A stretch of DNA of 62,266 bases from Jeotgalibacillus sp. R-1-5s-1 (GCF_004405105.1 NZ_SORW01000044.1:177513-239778), one strand, 5' to 3'; counted from the stretch's first letter, positions 25,337 to 33,997 are shown. Program-made: numbers and translations. Notes: generated by a model from the letters alone, not told the origin.

Positions 25337-25657
25337 ATGGTGCAAATAACAGCTAATCAATTTTACGATCAAATGAAACTGATGGATCAACCTGTTGTTT
25401 TGAAGTTTTCAGCAGACTGGTGTTCAGGCTGTCGTCAAATTGCCCCTGTGGCTGAAGCAGTATCAGAGGAATATAGTGATTCAGTCAAATTCTACGAGGT
25501 TAATGTGGATCAGGAACCTGAATTAGCTGAACAGTTCGGTGTCATGAGTCTGCCAACCTTCATTGCATTTAAAGATGGTGAAGAGACAGGCAGAGAGGTT
25601 GCACCTTCTGCTTCAGAAGACACATTAAAAGCGTTTATAAAAAATTTTACAAAATAA
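25337..25657 (+). CDS. Thioredoxin-like protein in the copper regulon
   Basis: A 106-residue thioredoxin fold with the active site W-C-S-G-C (C29, C32) instead of the usual W-C-G-P-C, and the cis-Pro motif S-L-P-T-F. No signal peptide, so cytosolic. It is first behind CsoR-like operator 1, implying a role in thiol protection or Cu(I) handling during copper stress. The Ser-Gly pair should shift redox potential; its partner is not known. Confidence 0.88.
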   Translation: MVQITANQFYDQMKLMDQPVVLKFSADWCSGCRQIAPVAEAVSEEYSDSVKFYEVNVDQEPELAEQFGVMSLPTFIAFKDGEETGREVAPSASEDTLKAFIKNFTK

Positions 25658-25677
25658 TATACCCTATAGCGGTATAT
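25657..25677 (+). promoter_or_regulatory. CsoR-like operator 2
   Basis: ATATACCC-TATAG-CGGTATAT, an 8-5-8 palindrome with one mismatch. It begins at the last base of the thioredoxin stop codon and precedes copZ, indicating a separate regulated promoter. Confidence 0.75.
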
Positions 25678-25692
25678 GCGGAGGGATTTATG

Positions 25693-25902
25693 ATGACAAA
25701 TCAAACATTACAGGTAAAAGGAATGTCTTGTGGCCATTGCGTGAAATCAATTGAAGGAAATGTTGGAGAGCTTCAGGGTGTAGAAAGTGTAAAAGTTAAC
25801 CTGTCTTCAGGAAAAGTGGATGTTGTGTTTCAATCCTCAGAGGTTAAATTAGAGCAGATCATTGCAACCATTGAAGATTCAGGCTATGAGGTCCAGCAAT
25901 AA
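25693..25902 (+). CDS. copZ: Copper chaperone CopZ
   Basis: A 69-residue HMA-domain chaperone with the Cu(I) site G-M-S-C-G-H-C (C13, C16). It carries Cu(I) in the cytosol and hands it to the N-terminal domains of CopA, encoded next. GGAGGG lies 7-8 bases before the ATG at 25693 (an ATG at 25690 is also possible). A strong terminator separates it from copA, so copA needs its own promoter. Confidence 0.95.
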   Translation: MTNQTLQVKGMSCGHCVKSIEGNVGELQGVESVKVNLSSGKVDVVFQSSEVKLEQIIATIEDSGYEVQQ

Positions 25903-25907
25903 AAACA

Positions 25908-25945
25908 AAATAAATCGTGCTGCATAAAGTCAGCACGATTTATTT
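25908..25945 (+). terminator. Terminator between copZ and copA
   Basis: A perfect 15 bp stem (AAATAAATCGTGCTG with its complement) around an 8-base loop, with TTTATTT within the descending arm. It ends the copZ message. Confidence 0.9.
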
Positions 25946-25954
25946 AAAAATAAA

Positions 25955-25975
25955 ATATACCCCATATGGGTATAT
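25955..25975 (+). promoter_or_regulatory. CsoR-like operator 3 (copA)
   Basis: ATATACCC-CATAT-GGGTATAT, a perfect 8-5-8 palindrome, 15 bases before copA. It is the closest match in the window to the known CsoR sites upstream of copZA operons. Confidence 0.85.
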
Positions 25976-25990
25976 AAGAGGTGAAGAACT

Positions 25991-28405
25991 ATGAGTGATT
26001 TTAAGGAAGCCAGCCTTCGTATTGAAGGGATGACATGTGCGTCGTGTGCGATCAGAATCGAGAAAGGATTAAAGAAAATTACGGGTGTGAAGGAAGCTGC
26101 GGTTAACTTTGCTGTGGAGAAAACAACTATCGTTTATGATGATCAACTGACGAGTCTGCGGGAGATGGAGCAAAAAATCGAATCACTCGGATATAAGGTA
26201 GTGAATCAAAAAGCTGAGTTTAGTATCACGGGAATGACGTGTGCAGCATGTGCAAACAAAATTGAGAAGACGTTAAACAAAATGGATGGCGTTCAATCAG
26301 CAGTTGTTAATTTTGCCATGGAATCTGTCCAGGTACATTATCGCCCGGAAGATACATCCTTTTCAGATATGCAGAAAGCTGTGAAGAAACTTGGATATGA
26401 ACTTCATCAAAAATCACAGGATGCAACTGGTGAAGCAGATTATAGAGAGAAGGAGATTGCAAGACAACAAAGCCGTTTTATCTTCTCTAGTATTTTGTCT
26501 GTTCCTCTGCTCTGGGCAATGGTAAGCCATTTTGAGTTCACATCATTTATATGGTTACCTGAAATGTTTATGAATCCATGGGTTCAGCTGGCACTTGCAA
26601 CACCTGTTCAATTTATCGTGGGTGGTCAGTTTTACAAAGGAGCCTATAAAGCACTAAAGAATAAGAGTGCCAATATGGACGTGCTGGTAGCGTTGGGAAC
26701 CTCGGCTGCATATTTTTACAGCATTTATCTGAGTGTTCTTTCAATCGGATCAACCGGTCATATGGTCGAGCTTTATTTCGAAACGAGTGCGGTATTGATT
26801 ACATTAATTATTTTAGGAAAGCTGTTTGAAGCGAAAGCGAAGGGACGATCTTCTGAAGCGATTAAAAAGCTGATGGGTCTTCAGGCAAAAACAGCCACTG
26901 TTTATCGTGATGGACAGGAGCTTCAGATCCCTATCGAAGAGGTTATAACCGGTGACATCATCTCTATAAAACCAGGTGAAAAAGTACCGGTGGACGGTAT
27001 TATTCTGGAAGGGAGATCTGCGTTTGATGAATCCATGATTACTGGCGAAAGTCTTCCCGTGGATAAAGTCACGGGAGATGAAGTCATTGGCGCGACAGTC
27101 AACAAAAATGGATTTATCAAAATCAAAGCAACCAAGGTTGGGAAAGATACTGCGCTGTCACAGATTATCCGCGTTGTTGAAGAGGCACAGGGATCGAAAG
27201 CGCCGATCCAGAGGCTCGCAGACAGTATCTCTGGGGTTTTTGTTCCAATCGTTGTAGGGATTGCGTTTATAACCTTCTTCGTCTGGTATCTGGTCATTGA
27301 CCAGGGTAATTTTGCAGGAGCACTTGAGAAACTGATTGCCGTTCTGGTTATCGCCTGCCCATGTGCGCTTGGTTTAGCAACGCCTACAAGTATTATGGCA
27401 GGTTCAGGACGCGCTGCAGAAGCAGGCATTTTATTTAAAGGCGGCGAGCACCTTGAAACCGCACACCGGATTGATACCGTTGTACTTGATAAAACAGGAA
27501 CAGTAACCAATGGTAAACCTGTATTGACAGATGTGTATCTCACTTCCGGACACAACGAAGCAGAGGTGCTGCGCCTGGTTGGATCAGCAGAGCAGCCGTC
27601 AGAGCACCCTCTGGCTGAAGCGATTGTTGAAGGGATCAAAGAAAAAGGAATTTCACTTGAAAAGACCGATGAATTTGAAAACATCCCTGGTTACGGAATT
27701 ATCGCAGCGGTTGCAGGAAAAAAGGTGATTGCCGGAACGAGAAAGCTGATGAAGGAGCACGATATTTCCTTTGAGGATCATTTATCAACAGTAACGAATT
27801 TCGAAAAAGAAGGCAAGACAGCAATGCTGATCGCAATTGATGGAGGATTTGCAGGCATTATCGCCGTAGCTGATACTGTAAAGGATTCATCTGCCAAAGC
27901 CATCTCAAGATTAAAAGAAATGGGAATGGAAGTCATTATGATGACAGGTGATAATCCACAGACTGCACAAGCGATTGCAGCAAGTGTGGGTATCGATCGT
28001 GTCATTGCAGAGGTTCTGCCCGAAGGTAAGGCCGAGGAAGTCAAAAAACTTCAGCAGGCCGGGAAAAAAGTGGCGATGGTCGGAGACGGAATTAATGATG
28101 CTCCTGCTCTTGCAACCGCAGATATTGGAATGGCGATCGGTACAGGAACAGATGTCGCGATGGAGGCGGCAGATATTACATTAATCAGAGGAGATCTGAT
28201 GAGTGTCGGGGATGCCCTGTTCATGAGTAAGAAAACGATTAGAAATATTAAGCAGAACTTGTTCTGGGCATTTGCCTATAACAGCTTGGGTGTACCGATT
28301 GCAGCAGCAGGATTCCTTGCTCCATGGCTTGCCGGTGCAGCAATGGCATTCAGTTCAGTATCCGTTGTGCTGAATGCGCTGAGACTTCAAAAAGTAAAGC
28401 TGTAA
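25991..28405 (+). CDS. copA: Copper-exporting P1B-type ATPase CopA
   Basis: An 804-residue copper ATPase. Two N-terminal HMA domains carry G-M-T-C-A-S-C (C16, C19) and G-M-T-C-A-A-C (about 82-85). The membrane Cu(I) site is C456-P-C458, the phosphorylated Asp is D500 in D-K-T-G-T, the HP motif is S-E-H-P-L, and the hinge is G-D-G-I-N-D-A-P. It pumps Cu(I) out of the cytosol and receives it from CopZ. Controlled by operator 3. Confidence 0.98.
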   Translation: MSDFKEASLRIEGMTCASCAIRIEKGLKKITGVKEAAVNFAVEKTTIVYDDQLTSLREMEQKIESLGYKVVNQKAEFSITGMTCAACANKIEKTLNKMDGVQSAVVNFAMESVQVHYRPEDTSFSDMQKAVKKLGYELHQKSQDATGEADYREKEIARQQSRFIFSSILSVPLLWAMVSHFEFTSFIWLPEMFMNPWVQLALATPVQFIVGGQFYKGAYKALKNKSANMDVLVALGTSAAYFYSIYLSVLSIGSTGHMVELYFETSAVLITLIILGKLFEAKAKGRSSEAIKKLMGLQAKTATVYRDGQELQIPIEEVITGDIISIKPGEKVPVDGIILEGRSAFDESMITGESLPVDKVTGDEVIGATVNKNGFIKIKATKVGKDTALSQIIRVVEEAQGSKAPIQRLADSISGVFVPIVVGIAFITFFVWYLVIDQGNFAGALEKLIAVLVIACPCALGLATPTSIMAGSGRAAEAGILFKGGEHLETAHRIDTVVLDKTGTVTNGKPVLTDVYLTSGHNEAEVLRLVGSAEQPSEHPLAEAIVEGIKEKGISLEKTDEFENIPGYGIIAAVAGKKVIAGTRKLMKEHDISFEDHLSTVTNFEKEGKTAMLIAIDGGFAGIIAVADTVKDSSAKAISRLKEMGMEVIMMTGDNPQTAQAIAASVGIDRVIAEVLPEGKAEEVKKLQQAGKKVAMVGDGINDAPALATADIGMAIGTGTDVAMEAADITLIRGDLMSVGDALFMSKKTIRNIKQNLFWAFAYNSLGVPIAAAGFLAPWLAGAAMAFSSVSVVLNALRLQKVKL

Positions 28406-28421
28406 CATGACAGGAGTGAAG

Positions 28422-29306
28422 ATGATGAAAAAATCAGTAAAAATATGGACTGTTTCCGGTATAGCTTATTTAGGGCTGGTTATAATTGGGTATAGTCTTT
28501 TTGTGGGGAATGAAGAAGAGCCCCACTCTGATGCTCATGAAGAAACAGCAATGGAAGTACAAGGAGATTCACATGAACATGAAGCTAATCAAAATGAAAA
28601 GGAGAATGAACAGATGGAAAATCATCAGCACCATCAGCACGCGGCACATAACGATCATGCAGCAGTTGAAAATGAGGTATCTGTAACAGCAGCGTATGAG
28701 GATGGAAAGATTGTGGTGGAACTAAAGGACCCGGAAGGTAATGCGCCGGTTCTTGAAACAAATCATGAAAAAGACCTTCACTTAATTGTAGTGAAAAGTG
28801 ATTTAAGTGAGTATCGTCACCTTCATCCGGTCAGCAAAGAGAACGGCGTTTTTGAGCAGGCCTATGAGTTATCTGACGGAATGTATAAAGTCTTTGTAGA
28901 TATAAAACCTAAAGGACTTGCCTATCAGGTCAAACCTGTTGAACTGCATGTGGGTGAACATCAGAATCATTCAGCTGATAATGATCTCTCAGTAGATACA
29001 GAGTTTGAAAAAACAGTAGATGGACGCACTGTAGCGCTTTCGGTTAACTCCTTAAAAGTAAATGAGCCAACAGTTTTCACATATACAAGTAAAGATGGGA
29101 AGCCTGATCCGTATCTTGGCGCATTGGGTCACGTGGTGATTCTGGATGAGGATGCAGAGGAGTTTATTCATGTTCACCCTTCCTCAGAGGATGAAACCGT
29201 TTTTGAAACCCGCTTCAGCAAGCCGGGCATTTACAAGGTATGGGGAGAATTTATGTTCGGTGAACAGGTCCATGTGTATCCATTTGTTATAGAAGTAACT
29301 GAATAA
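28422..29306 (+). CDS. His-rich anchored protein with two YtkA/FixH-like domains
   Basis: A 294-residue extracytoplasmic protein. One membrane anchor (about 8-26) is followed by a His/Glu-rich linker (about 30-80, with H-Q-H-H-Q-H-like runs) and two similar beta-sandwich domains, each with an L-H-L-I-V-V or G-H-V-V-I-L strand followed by an H-L-H-P or H-V-H-P motif. These match copper-binding YtkA-like domains. It starts 16 bases after copA and is cotranscribed. A role as an external Cu buffer or donor is inferred. Confidence 0.75.
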   Translation: MMKKSVKIWTVSGIAYLGLVIIGYSLFVGNEEEPHSDAHEETAMEVQGDSHEHEANQNEKENEQMENHQHHQHAAHNDHAAVENEVSVTAAYEDGKIVVELKDPEGNAPVLETNHEKDLHLIVVKSDLSEYRHLHPVSKENGVFEQAYELSDGMYKVFVDIKPKGLAYQVKPVELHVGEHQNHSADNDLSVDTEFEKTVDGRTVALSVNSLKVNEPTVFTYTSKDGKPDPYLGALGHVVILDEDAEEFIHVHPSSEDETVFETRFSKPGIYKVWGEFMFGEQVHVYPFVIEVTE

Positions 29307-29312
29307 GGCTGG

Positions 29313-29334
29313 AGCCATACAATTCTGTATGGCT
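29313..29334 (+). terminator. Hairpin after the copA transcript
   Basis: AGCCATAC pairs with GTATGGCT around a 6-base loop; a TTTTT run comes 12 bases later. It probably marks the end of the copA message. Confidence 0.55.
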
Positions 29335-29348
29335 TCCTGTAATCATTT

Positions 29349-29369
29349 TTATACCCCGTAAAGGTATAA
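29349..29369 (+). promoter_or_regulatory. CsoR-like operator 4 (MATE gene)
   Basis: TTATACCC-CGTAA-AGGTATAA, 8-5-8 with one mismatch, 13 bases before the MATE exporter start. It ties an exporter not usually counted as a copper gene to the copper regulon. Confidence 0.75.
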
Positions 29370-29382
29370 AGGGAGTGAGGAA

Positions 29383-30807
29383 ATGGACACAACACAGGTG
29401 CTTGATGAAGTTTCACCAAGAAAGGATAAAATAAAAGTCATTCTACTGTTGGCCATTCCGGCAGTGGCAGAAAACTTTTTTCAAACCGTACTGGGATTTG
29501 TTGATACACTGTTTGTATCTCAAATCGGGCTGGCAGAAGTTTCGGCAGTAGGCGTAACGAATGCCATCTTGGCCATTTATTTTGCTGTTTTTATGGCAGT
29601 GGGTGTCGCTGTTAATGTTTACGTGGCGAATAATTTAGGAGCAGGCAAAGTAGAAAGGGCACGTCATATTGCCCAGCAGGCTGTTATCTTATCCGTTTTA
29701 CTCGGAGTCTTGTTTGGACTGGTGACATTATTCTTCGCTGAACCGCTGCTTTTGCTGATGGGGATCGAAGAAGAGGTGCTTGCTGCAGCGAGTATTTACT
29801 TTAAGGTAGTAGGAATACCCTCTGTTTTCATGTCACTGATGTTTGCATTGAGCAGTATTTTAAGAGGAGCTGGAGATACGACGTCACCAATGAAAGTCAG
29901 TATCGCTGTTAACTTGATTAACATTATGCTGGATTATGTTTTTATCTTCGGTTTCTGGATGATTCCAGGCATGGGCATTCTCGGTGCAGCGCTTGCAACA
30001 GTAATGGCAAGAATAGCCGGAACTGTATTACTACTCCGTTATATACGCAAAACATCAACGGTTTCGTTTCGCAGAGATTTCTGGAAGCCGGACTGGGAGC
30101 ATCAGCTGGAGCTGTTGAATCTGGGAAGTCCGGCTGCAATGGAGAGACTTGTCATGAGGGCCGGACAGATCGTGTATTTCGGATTTATTGTTGCACTGGG
30201 TACGAGTACTTTTGCTGCACACCAGATTGCCGGAAATCTTGAAGTGTTTTCTTACATGCTGGCCTACGGTTTTGCAACAGCGGCAACGATCCTTGTCGGT
30301 AAACATATTGGTGCTAACGATCATCAGGCTGCGAAGGAATATGCAAAATTAAGTACGTATCTGGCAATTGGTTTCATGTCATTTTTCGGATTACTGCTAT
30401 TCTTTTTCGGAGGATGGGCAGGTACTTTATTTACAGACGATCAGCAGGTCATCGCAGATATTGATATTGCATTGAAAATTGCTGCCATCTTCCAGCCGTT
30501 TTTAGCTGTCGTGTTAGTTTTAACAGGTGGATTTCAGGGAGCGAACAATACAAAGTTTCCCATGTATTTGACAACGATCGGTATGTGGACGATACGTACA
30601 GGTGCTGTTTATCTTCTCGCGATCACATTTGAGATGGGGATTGCAGGAGTCTGGATCGCAATTGGACTTGATATTATTTTCCGGGCCATTGTGCTATGGA
30701 TCCGATTTACAAAGGACCGCTGGATTTCTGTTAAAAAAGAAAAGTTGTCTCCCTGTCACCCGAAAACGAGAAACGCCAGATTATCAAGATGTGTAAACAA
30801 TTATTAG
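29383..30807 (+). CDS. MATE family efflux transporter under CsoR-like control
   Basis: A 474-residue MATE transporter with about 12 spans in two six-helix halves. Typical sequences are V-D-T-L-F-V-S-Q-I-G near 40-50, Y-V-A-N-N-L-G-A-G-K in the first half and V-G-K-H-I-G-A-N-D in the second. MATE proteins export cations or drugs in exchange for Na+ or H+. GGGAGTGAGG precedes the ATG and operator 4 precedes that. A glutaredoxin gene follows after 16 bases. The substrate is unknown; a metal or metal-thiol export role is a guess. Confidence 0.9.
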   Translation: MDTTQVLDEVSPRKDKIKVILLLAIPAVAENFFQTVLGFVDTLFVSQIGLAEVSAVGVTNAILAIYFAVFMAVGVAVNVYVANNLGAGKVERARHIAQQAVILSVLLGVLFGLVTLFFAEPLLLLMGIEEEVLAAASIYFKVVGIPSVFMSLMFALSSILRGAGDTTSPMKVSIAVNLINIMLDYVFIFGFWMIPGMGILGAALATVMARIAGTVLLLRYIRKTSTVSFRRDFWKPDWEHQLELLNLGSPAAMERLVMRAGQIVYFGFIVALGTSTFAAHQIAGNLEVFSYMLAYGFATAATILVGKHIGANDHQAAKEYAKLSTYLAIGFMSFFGLLLFFFGGWAGTLFTDDQQVIADIDIALKIAAIFQPFLAVVLVLTGGFQGANNTKFPMYLTTIGMWTIRTGAVYLLAITFEMGIAGVWIAIGLDIIFRAIVLWIRFTKDRWISVKKEKLSPCHPKTRNARLSRCVNNY

Positions 30808-30823
30808 AAAAGAGGGAATCGGC

Positions 30824-31102
30824 ATGAAGCTGACACTTTATACAAGACCAACCTGTTCGGATTGTCAGCAGGCGAAGAAATACTTGAAGGAAGAAAGCAT
30901 CCCTTATACAGAAATTGATCTGTCGAATCAGCCTGACAAGGAAGGTGAACTGAGGGCTGTGACAGGAACGGGCATTGTTCCGGCTTTTGTTTTTTCAAAA
31001 CAATTGTTTTTTGGCATTAAAGTAAAGAGAGACGTTTATATAGGATTCGAACGCAATGAAGCCGCAGTCAGAAAATTATCGCAAGCCATAAAGAGCGGCT
31101 GA
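30824..31102 (+). CDS. Glutaredoxin-family protein
   Basis: A 92-residue glutaredoxin fold with C11-S-D-C14 (T-R-P-T-C-S-D-C) and the cis-Pro in T-G-I-V-P-A-F. In Bacillales it would act with bacillithiol or thioredoxin systems. It is 16 bases downstream of the MATE gene and so falls in the operator 4 transcript. Its stop codon lies in the loop of a 19 bp perfect hairpin. Confidence 0.88.
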   Translation: MKLTLYTRPTCSDCQQAKKYLKEESIPYTEIDLSNQPDKEGELRAVTGTGIVPAFVFSKQLFFGIKVKRDVYIGFERNEAAVRKLSQAIKSG

Positions 31103-31122
31103 GGCCGCTCTTTATGGCTTGC
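31081..31122. terminator. 19 bp perfect hairpin over the end of the glutaredoxin gene
   Basis: Positions 31081-31099 pair without mismatch with 31104-31122 around the loop TGAG, which includes the TGA stop. There is no T run after it on either strand, so it may act as a convergent-transcript terminator or a 3' stabiliser rather than a classical terminator. Confidence 0.7.
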
Positions 31123-31127
31123 TGGAG

Positions 31128-31454
31128 TTATGCTGCCATCTGACGGCAGGCGTCGGCACACTTGCGGCAGGCTTCAGCACATGCCTGACAATGGTCATGA
31201 TCATGCTTGGCGCACTCATCAGCACACGCGTCACAAATCTCTGCACACAATCCACAGATTTCTCTCACGTGCGGGCTGTTCGTTTGCATAGCTGTGATCG
31301 CAAGCTGACATACATCGGCGCATTCCCGATCCAATCGGATACACGCCGCCATCATTTTAACATCCTCTTCATTCAAACAGGCGGAAAAACACCTATTACA
31401 GGCTTCCAAACATTCCTGGCAGGCTTTCAGACAGTCTTCAAATTGATGGCTCAT
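31128..31454 (-). CDS. Cys-rich four-helix-bundle copper-storage-like protein (DUF326/Csp3-like)
   Basis: A 108-residue protein with 19 cysteines spaced as C-x3-C or C-x2-C along four helices, plus a D-H-D-H-D-H-C segment near residues 83-90. This is the pattern of cytosolic Csp3-type copper stores and B. subtilis YhjQ. No export signal. AGAGGAGG stands before the ATG at 31454. No CsoR site was found on its own upstream side, so its control may differ from the neighbours. Confidence 0.9.
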   Translation of the reverse strand: MSHQFEDCLKACQECLEACNRCFSACLNEEDVKMMAACIRLDRECADVCQLAITAMQTNSPHVREICGLCAEICDACADECAKHDHDHCQACAEACRKCADACRQMAA

Positions 31455-31552
31455 CTTCATTTCCTCCTCTAAAATAAGTACTAGTGTAGGAATTCCCGAC
31501 TATTTATAAGATAAACGAATATTTGATCATTTTTACCAGAGGATGTGTTCAA

Positions 31553-31573
31553 ATATACGTATAAGGGGTATAA
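31553..31573 (+). promoter_or_regulatory. CsoR-like operator 5 (ydhK), degenerate left half
   Basis: ATATACGT-ATAAG-GGGTATAA. The right half-site is intact and the left has two changes. It lies 36 bases upstream of the YdhK start, the expected place for an operator. Confidence 0.6.
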
Positions 31574-31608
31574 TGAAATCGAAAACATTTATGATGGAGG
31601 GAACAACC

Positions 31609-32208
31609 TTGAAAATAAAAAATACGTTTTTAACTGGAGCCTGTATTTTAGCAGTCAGTGCATTATTAGCTGCTTGCGGAGCTGATGATCAAGCAAATGA
31701 AGATCAGATGATGGAAATGGAATCTGAAGAAATGGATCATTCTGACATGGATCATTCTGACATGGATCACTCCGGCATGGAGATGTCCGGTTCAGGTGAG
31801 GTGCCTGAAGGACTCGAGGAAGCAGCTGATCCGGCCTTTGAAGTAGGCAGCACAGCCATTATTACTGATGCACATATGCCAGGTATGGAGGGAGCAGAAG
31901 CAACGATTGTTGGCGCGTATGATACAGTCGTCTACACCATTTCCTATGATCCAACCACAGGTGGCGAACGCGTAGAAGACCACAAATGGATCATCCATGA
32001 AGAAATCGCAGATGCACAGGAAGAACCTTACGAAGAAGGCGATGAAGTAACCGTCGAAGCCACACACATGGAAGGCATGGAAGGCGCTACAGCTGAAATC
32101 GACTCCGCTGAACAAACCACCGTTTACATGGTCGACTTCACACTTGAAAACGGAGAAGAAGTCACAAACCACAAATGGGTAACAGAGAGTGAATTGTCTG
32201 CTGAATAA
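31609..32208 (+). CDS. ydhK: YdhK-like copper-linked lipoprotein (DUF1541)
   Basis: A 199-residue lipoprotein with a TTG start: TGGAGGGA lies 7 bases upstream. Lipobox L-L-A-A-C at residue 20-21, then a Met/His/Asp-rich segment with M-D-H-S repeated (about 42-60), then two tandem DUF1541 domains, each with H-M-P/E-G-M-E-G-A and E-x-x-N/D-H-K-W. The Met/His region suits Cu(I) or Cu(II) binding at the cell surface. Operator 5 suggests copper induction. Confidence 0.9.
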   Translation: MKIKNTFLTGACILAVSALLAACGADDQANEDQMMEMESEEMDHSDMDHSDMDHSGMEMSGSGEVPEGLEEAADPAFEVGSTAIITDAHMPGMEGAEATIVGAYDTVVYTISYDPTTGGERVEDHKWIIHEEIADAQEEPYEEGDEVTVEATHMEGMEGATAEIDSAEQTTVYMVDFTLENGEEVTNHKWVTESELSAE

Positions 32209-32221
32209 GACTAACATGTTC

Positions 32222-32252
32222 AAAAGGAGTCCTGATATACGGGCTCCTTTTT
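32222..32252 (+). terminator. Terminator of the ydhK gene
   Basis: An 11 bp stem (AAAAGGAGTCC with GGGCTCCTTTT, one G-U pair) followed by TTTTT. Confidence 0.85.
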
Positions 32253-32278
32253 CTATGACGACAAATGATTATCTCGTC

Positions 32279-32758
32279 TCATTCATTAAATTTAAACTCC
32301 ATTTTACGACTCATCGTCGTCATGCCGAGCGATTCATAAAATTCAATTGCGGATGTATTTGCCTCTGACACACCCAATTCAATACTGCTAACTCCAAGAC
32401 TTCTTCCAAAATCAAATACGTATTTTGTCAGCTTTTTACCGATTCCTTTTTTTCTATGGATTTCAGAAACGCATAAACTCTGTATGTATAAAACTTTCCT
32501 TGCCTTAACAAAAGTATTCTCATTTATTTCTTCTTCCTTCGTCACGATCACACCAGCGATATCTTCAGCAATCACAGCGACAAATATATGCTGTTTATCA
32601 TCCAGTAGCTGACTTTCGAAAAACGCCTGTTCAACTGGGGTTGCATTCTCTTTATATATATCCGGCCTTGCTGAAACGTGAAAATCGTGTACCTGCTTAA
32701 ATAAAGGCAGTAGTGACTTGTAATCATTTTGTTTGGCGGTCCGAATCATTATATTCAT
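32279..32758 (-). CDS. GNAT family N-acetyltransferase
   Basis: A 159-residue GNAT. Acetyl-CoA loop H-R-K-K-G-I-G-K-K-L-T (about 103-113), strand S-I-E-L-G-V-S-E-A-N and the terminal signature I-E-F-Y-E-S-L-G-M. GAGAGGTAA lies 8 bases before the start. It is convergent with ydhK. Substrate unknown. Confidence 0.88.
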   Translation of the reverse strand: MNIMIRTAKQNDYKSLLPLFKQVHDFHVSARPDIYKENATPVEQAFFESQLLDDKQHIFVAVIAEDIAGVIVTKEEEINENTFVKARKVLYIQSLCVSEIHRKKGIGKKLTKYVFDFGRSLGVSSIELGVSEANTSAIEFYESLGMTTMSRKMEFKFNE

Positions 32759-32790
32759 AACTGTTACCTCTCAATTTGCTTTCTGCTGTT

Positions 32791-32824
32791 GTGTAGACTT
32801 CAGAGACAGACCCCAACTCTACAC
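32791..32824. repeat. GTAGAC palindromic repeat, copy 1
   Basis: GTGTAGACTT...AACTCTACAC encloses AGACAGACCCC. Same class as copies near 33639, 34028, 34957, 35197, 38701 and 46845, all in gaps between genes. Confidence 0.7.
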
Positions 32825-32835
32825 GATTAATCAAT

Positions 32836-33342
32836 CTATTGAACCGGAGTGAGTGAGATTTCCTCGTAGGGTACTTTGATCAGGGCGTAAAAGAATCGAT
32901 CGTCACCACGGAGCCTCAGGTTTCTTTCTTCACCATCCCCTGAAAGCTTCATTTCCTGAATGGTGTGATCGAAAGCTTTGCCAGTGAGAATAGAGGCGGA
33001 TATTCCACTGTCTGTTTGAAATGGAAATGCGGCAGTAGAGTAAGGTAACTCGCCCTCAACTTCAAAGTTAACGATCGGATCGGTTCTTTTCCAACTGTAT
33101 GCACCATCTTTTTCAATGATATTTCCAATGCCAAGCCCACTTGAACTTTCATAGAAAACAAATGTTTCACCTTGAAATTTCTCTGTGCTTAAAACTGATT
33201 CAAGACCAGCCCCCTCTTGTGCCAAGCCAGATTCAATCGCTTCATTTTGTGTGTCAAACCACTCCGCTGTATTTTCATTGATGCATCCGGCAATGAAGAG
33301 AGCGAAAGATAAGATGAAAAAGATAAACCAGATTCTTTTCAA
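32836..33342 (-). CDS. Lipoprotein of unknown function
   Basis: A 168-residue exported lipoprotein: hydrophobic N-terminus and lipobox L-F-I-A-G-C (Cys at 20). The mature part is acidic with mixed strands; no family recognised. TTG at 33342 is preferred because CGGAG is 8 bases upstream; an in-frame GTG at 33351 overlaps the site. It leads a series of small envelope genes on the minus strand. Confidence 0.65.
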   Translation of the reverse strand: MKRIWFIFFILSFALFIAGCINENTAEWFDTQNEAIESGLAQEGAGLESVLSTEKFQGETFVFYESSSGLGIGNIIEKDGAYSWKRTDPIVNFEVEGELPYSTAAFPFQTDSGISASILTGKAFDHTIQEMKLSGDGEERNLRLRGDDRFFYALIKVPYEEISLTPVQ

Positions 33343-33424
33343 ACAATTCACTCCGTTTCTTTGAAGATTGCAACGATCGGTGTGGATAAGAAAAAAGGAT
33401 AATTCAAGCTACCTCAAACTATCA

Positions 33425-33607
33425 TTATTTTCTAAACTTCTTCCTTACTTTGTATTGTTGGACAGTTAATATCCAGAAAACAGCAGAAAAGATTAAAATA
33501 ATGATGAGATTTTTCACATTAATATCAATCCCCATGACCAAGCTGAATAAAAGTAAAAACCCATAAAACAAGATAGTTACATCTAAAAACGAAGGCTTTA
33601 AAATCAC
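33425..33607 (-). CDS. Small two-span membrane protein
   Basis: A 60-residue protein with a GTG start preceded by AAAGGAG. Two hydrophobic spans (about 8-26 and 32-48) and a basic tail (K-V-R-K-K-F-R-K). No family recognised. Confidence 0.6.
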   Translation of the reverse strand: MILKPSFLDVTILFYGFLLLFSLVMGIDINVKNLIIILIFSAVFWILTVQQYKVRKKFRK

Positions 33608-33638
33608 TTTTCACTCCTTTTTGACAGGGGGCAGTTTA

Positions 33639-33694
33639 CTGTAGACTTCAGGGACAGACCCCAACTCTACAGTAAAGAGACCCCAAGTCTACGC
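33639..33694. repeat. GTAGAC palindromic repeats, two in tandem
   Basis: TGTAGACTTC...AACTCTACA (33640-33671) is followed by a shortened copy, GAGACCCC-AAGTCTACGC, to 33694, which overlaps the last codons of the gene at 33689. Confidence 0.65.
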
Positions 33695-33997
33695 TGTTCT
33701 CTTCATGCTGCGTTGATGTCTAACAAGTGCAAATGCATTAAATAATATTGTGAAAGCAATAAGGACTGATGACGCTACAACCACGGCTCTGATTTCTGAG
33801 AGTGCGGACCAGTCTTCGATATTCACCAGGTGCTGTTCGTAAAGAAATTGGAACAGAAGTGCGATCGTGCAGGCAGTGAAACTCGCAAAAATTGTCATGG
33901 ATATTGATATTTTAGGTTTCCTTGATGCCAGGAACACAAGTGGAATTGCCCACGCAATCAGTCCGAGTAGTAAGCTTCCAAGATTTAAATAACCCAT
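33689..33997 (-). CDS. Small three-span membrane protein
   Basis: A 102-residue protein with hydrophobic segments at about 5-23, 31-52 and 70-92 and a basic C-terminus (R-H-Q-R-S-M-K-R). ATAGGAGG lies 8 bases before the ATG. Its last codons fall in a GTAGAC repeat, so the C-terminus may have been extended by the repeat. No family recognised. Confidence 0.65.
   Translation of the reverse strand: MGYLNLGSLLLGLIAWAIPLVFLASRKPKISISMTIFASFTACTIALLFQFLYEQHLVNIEDWSALSEIRAVVVASSVLIAFTILFNAFALVRHQRSMKRTA

Noticed and set aside
26923-27684. A 253-residue minus-strand frame inside copA
   Set aside because: It is an antisense shadow of a highly conserved ATPase, with no ribosome site and no recognisable domain.
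31470-31520. A GGAATTCC dyad upstream of the copper-storage gene as a CueR- or CsoR-type site
   Set aside because: The dyad is short, is not centred between -35 and -10 elements I can place, and does not match the TATACCC half-site.
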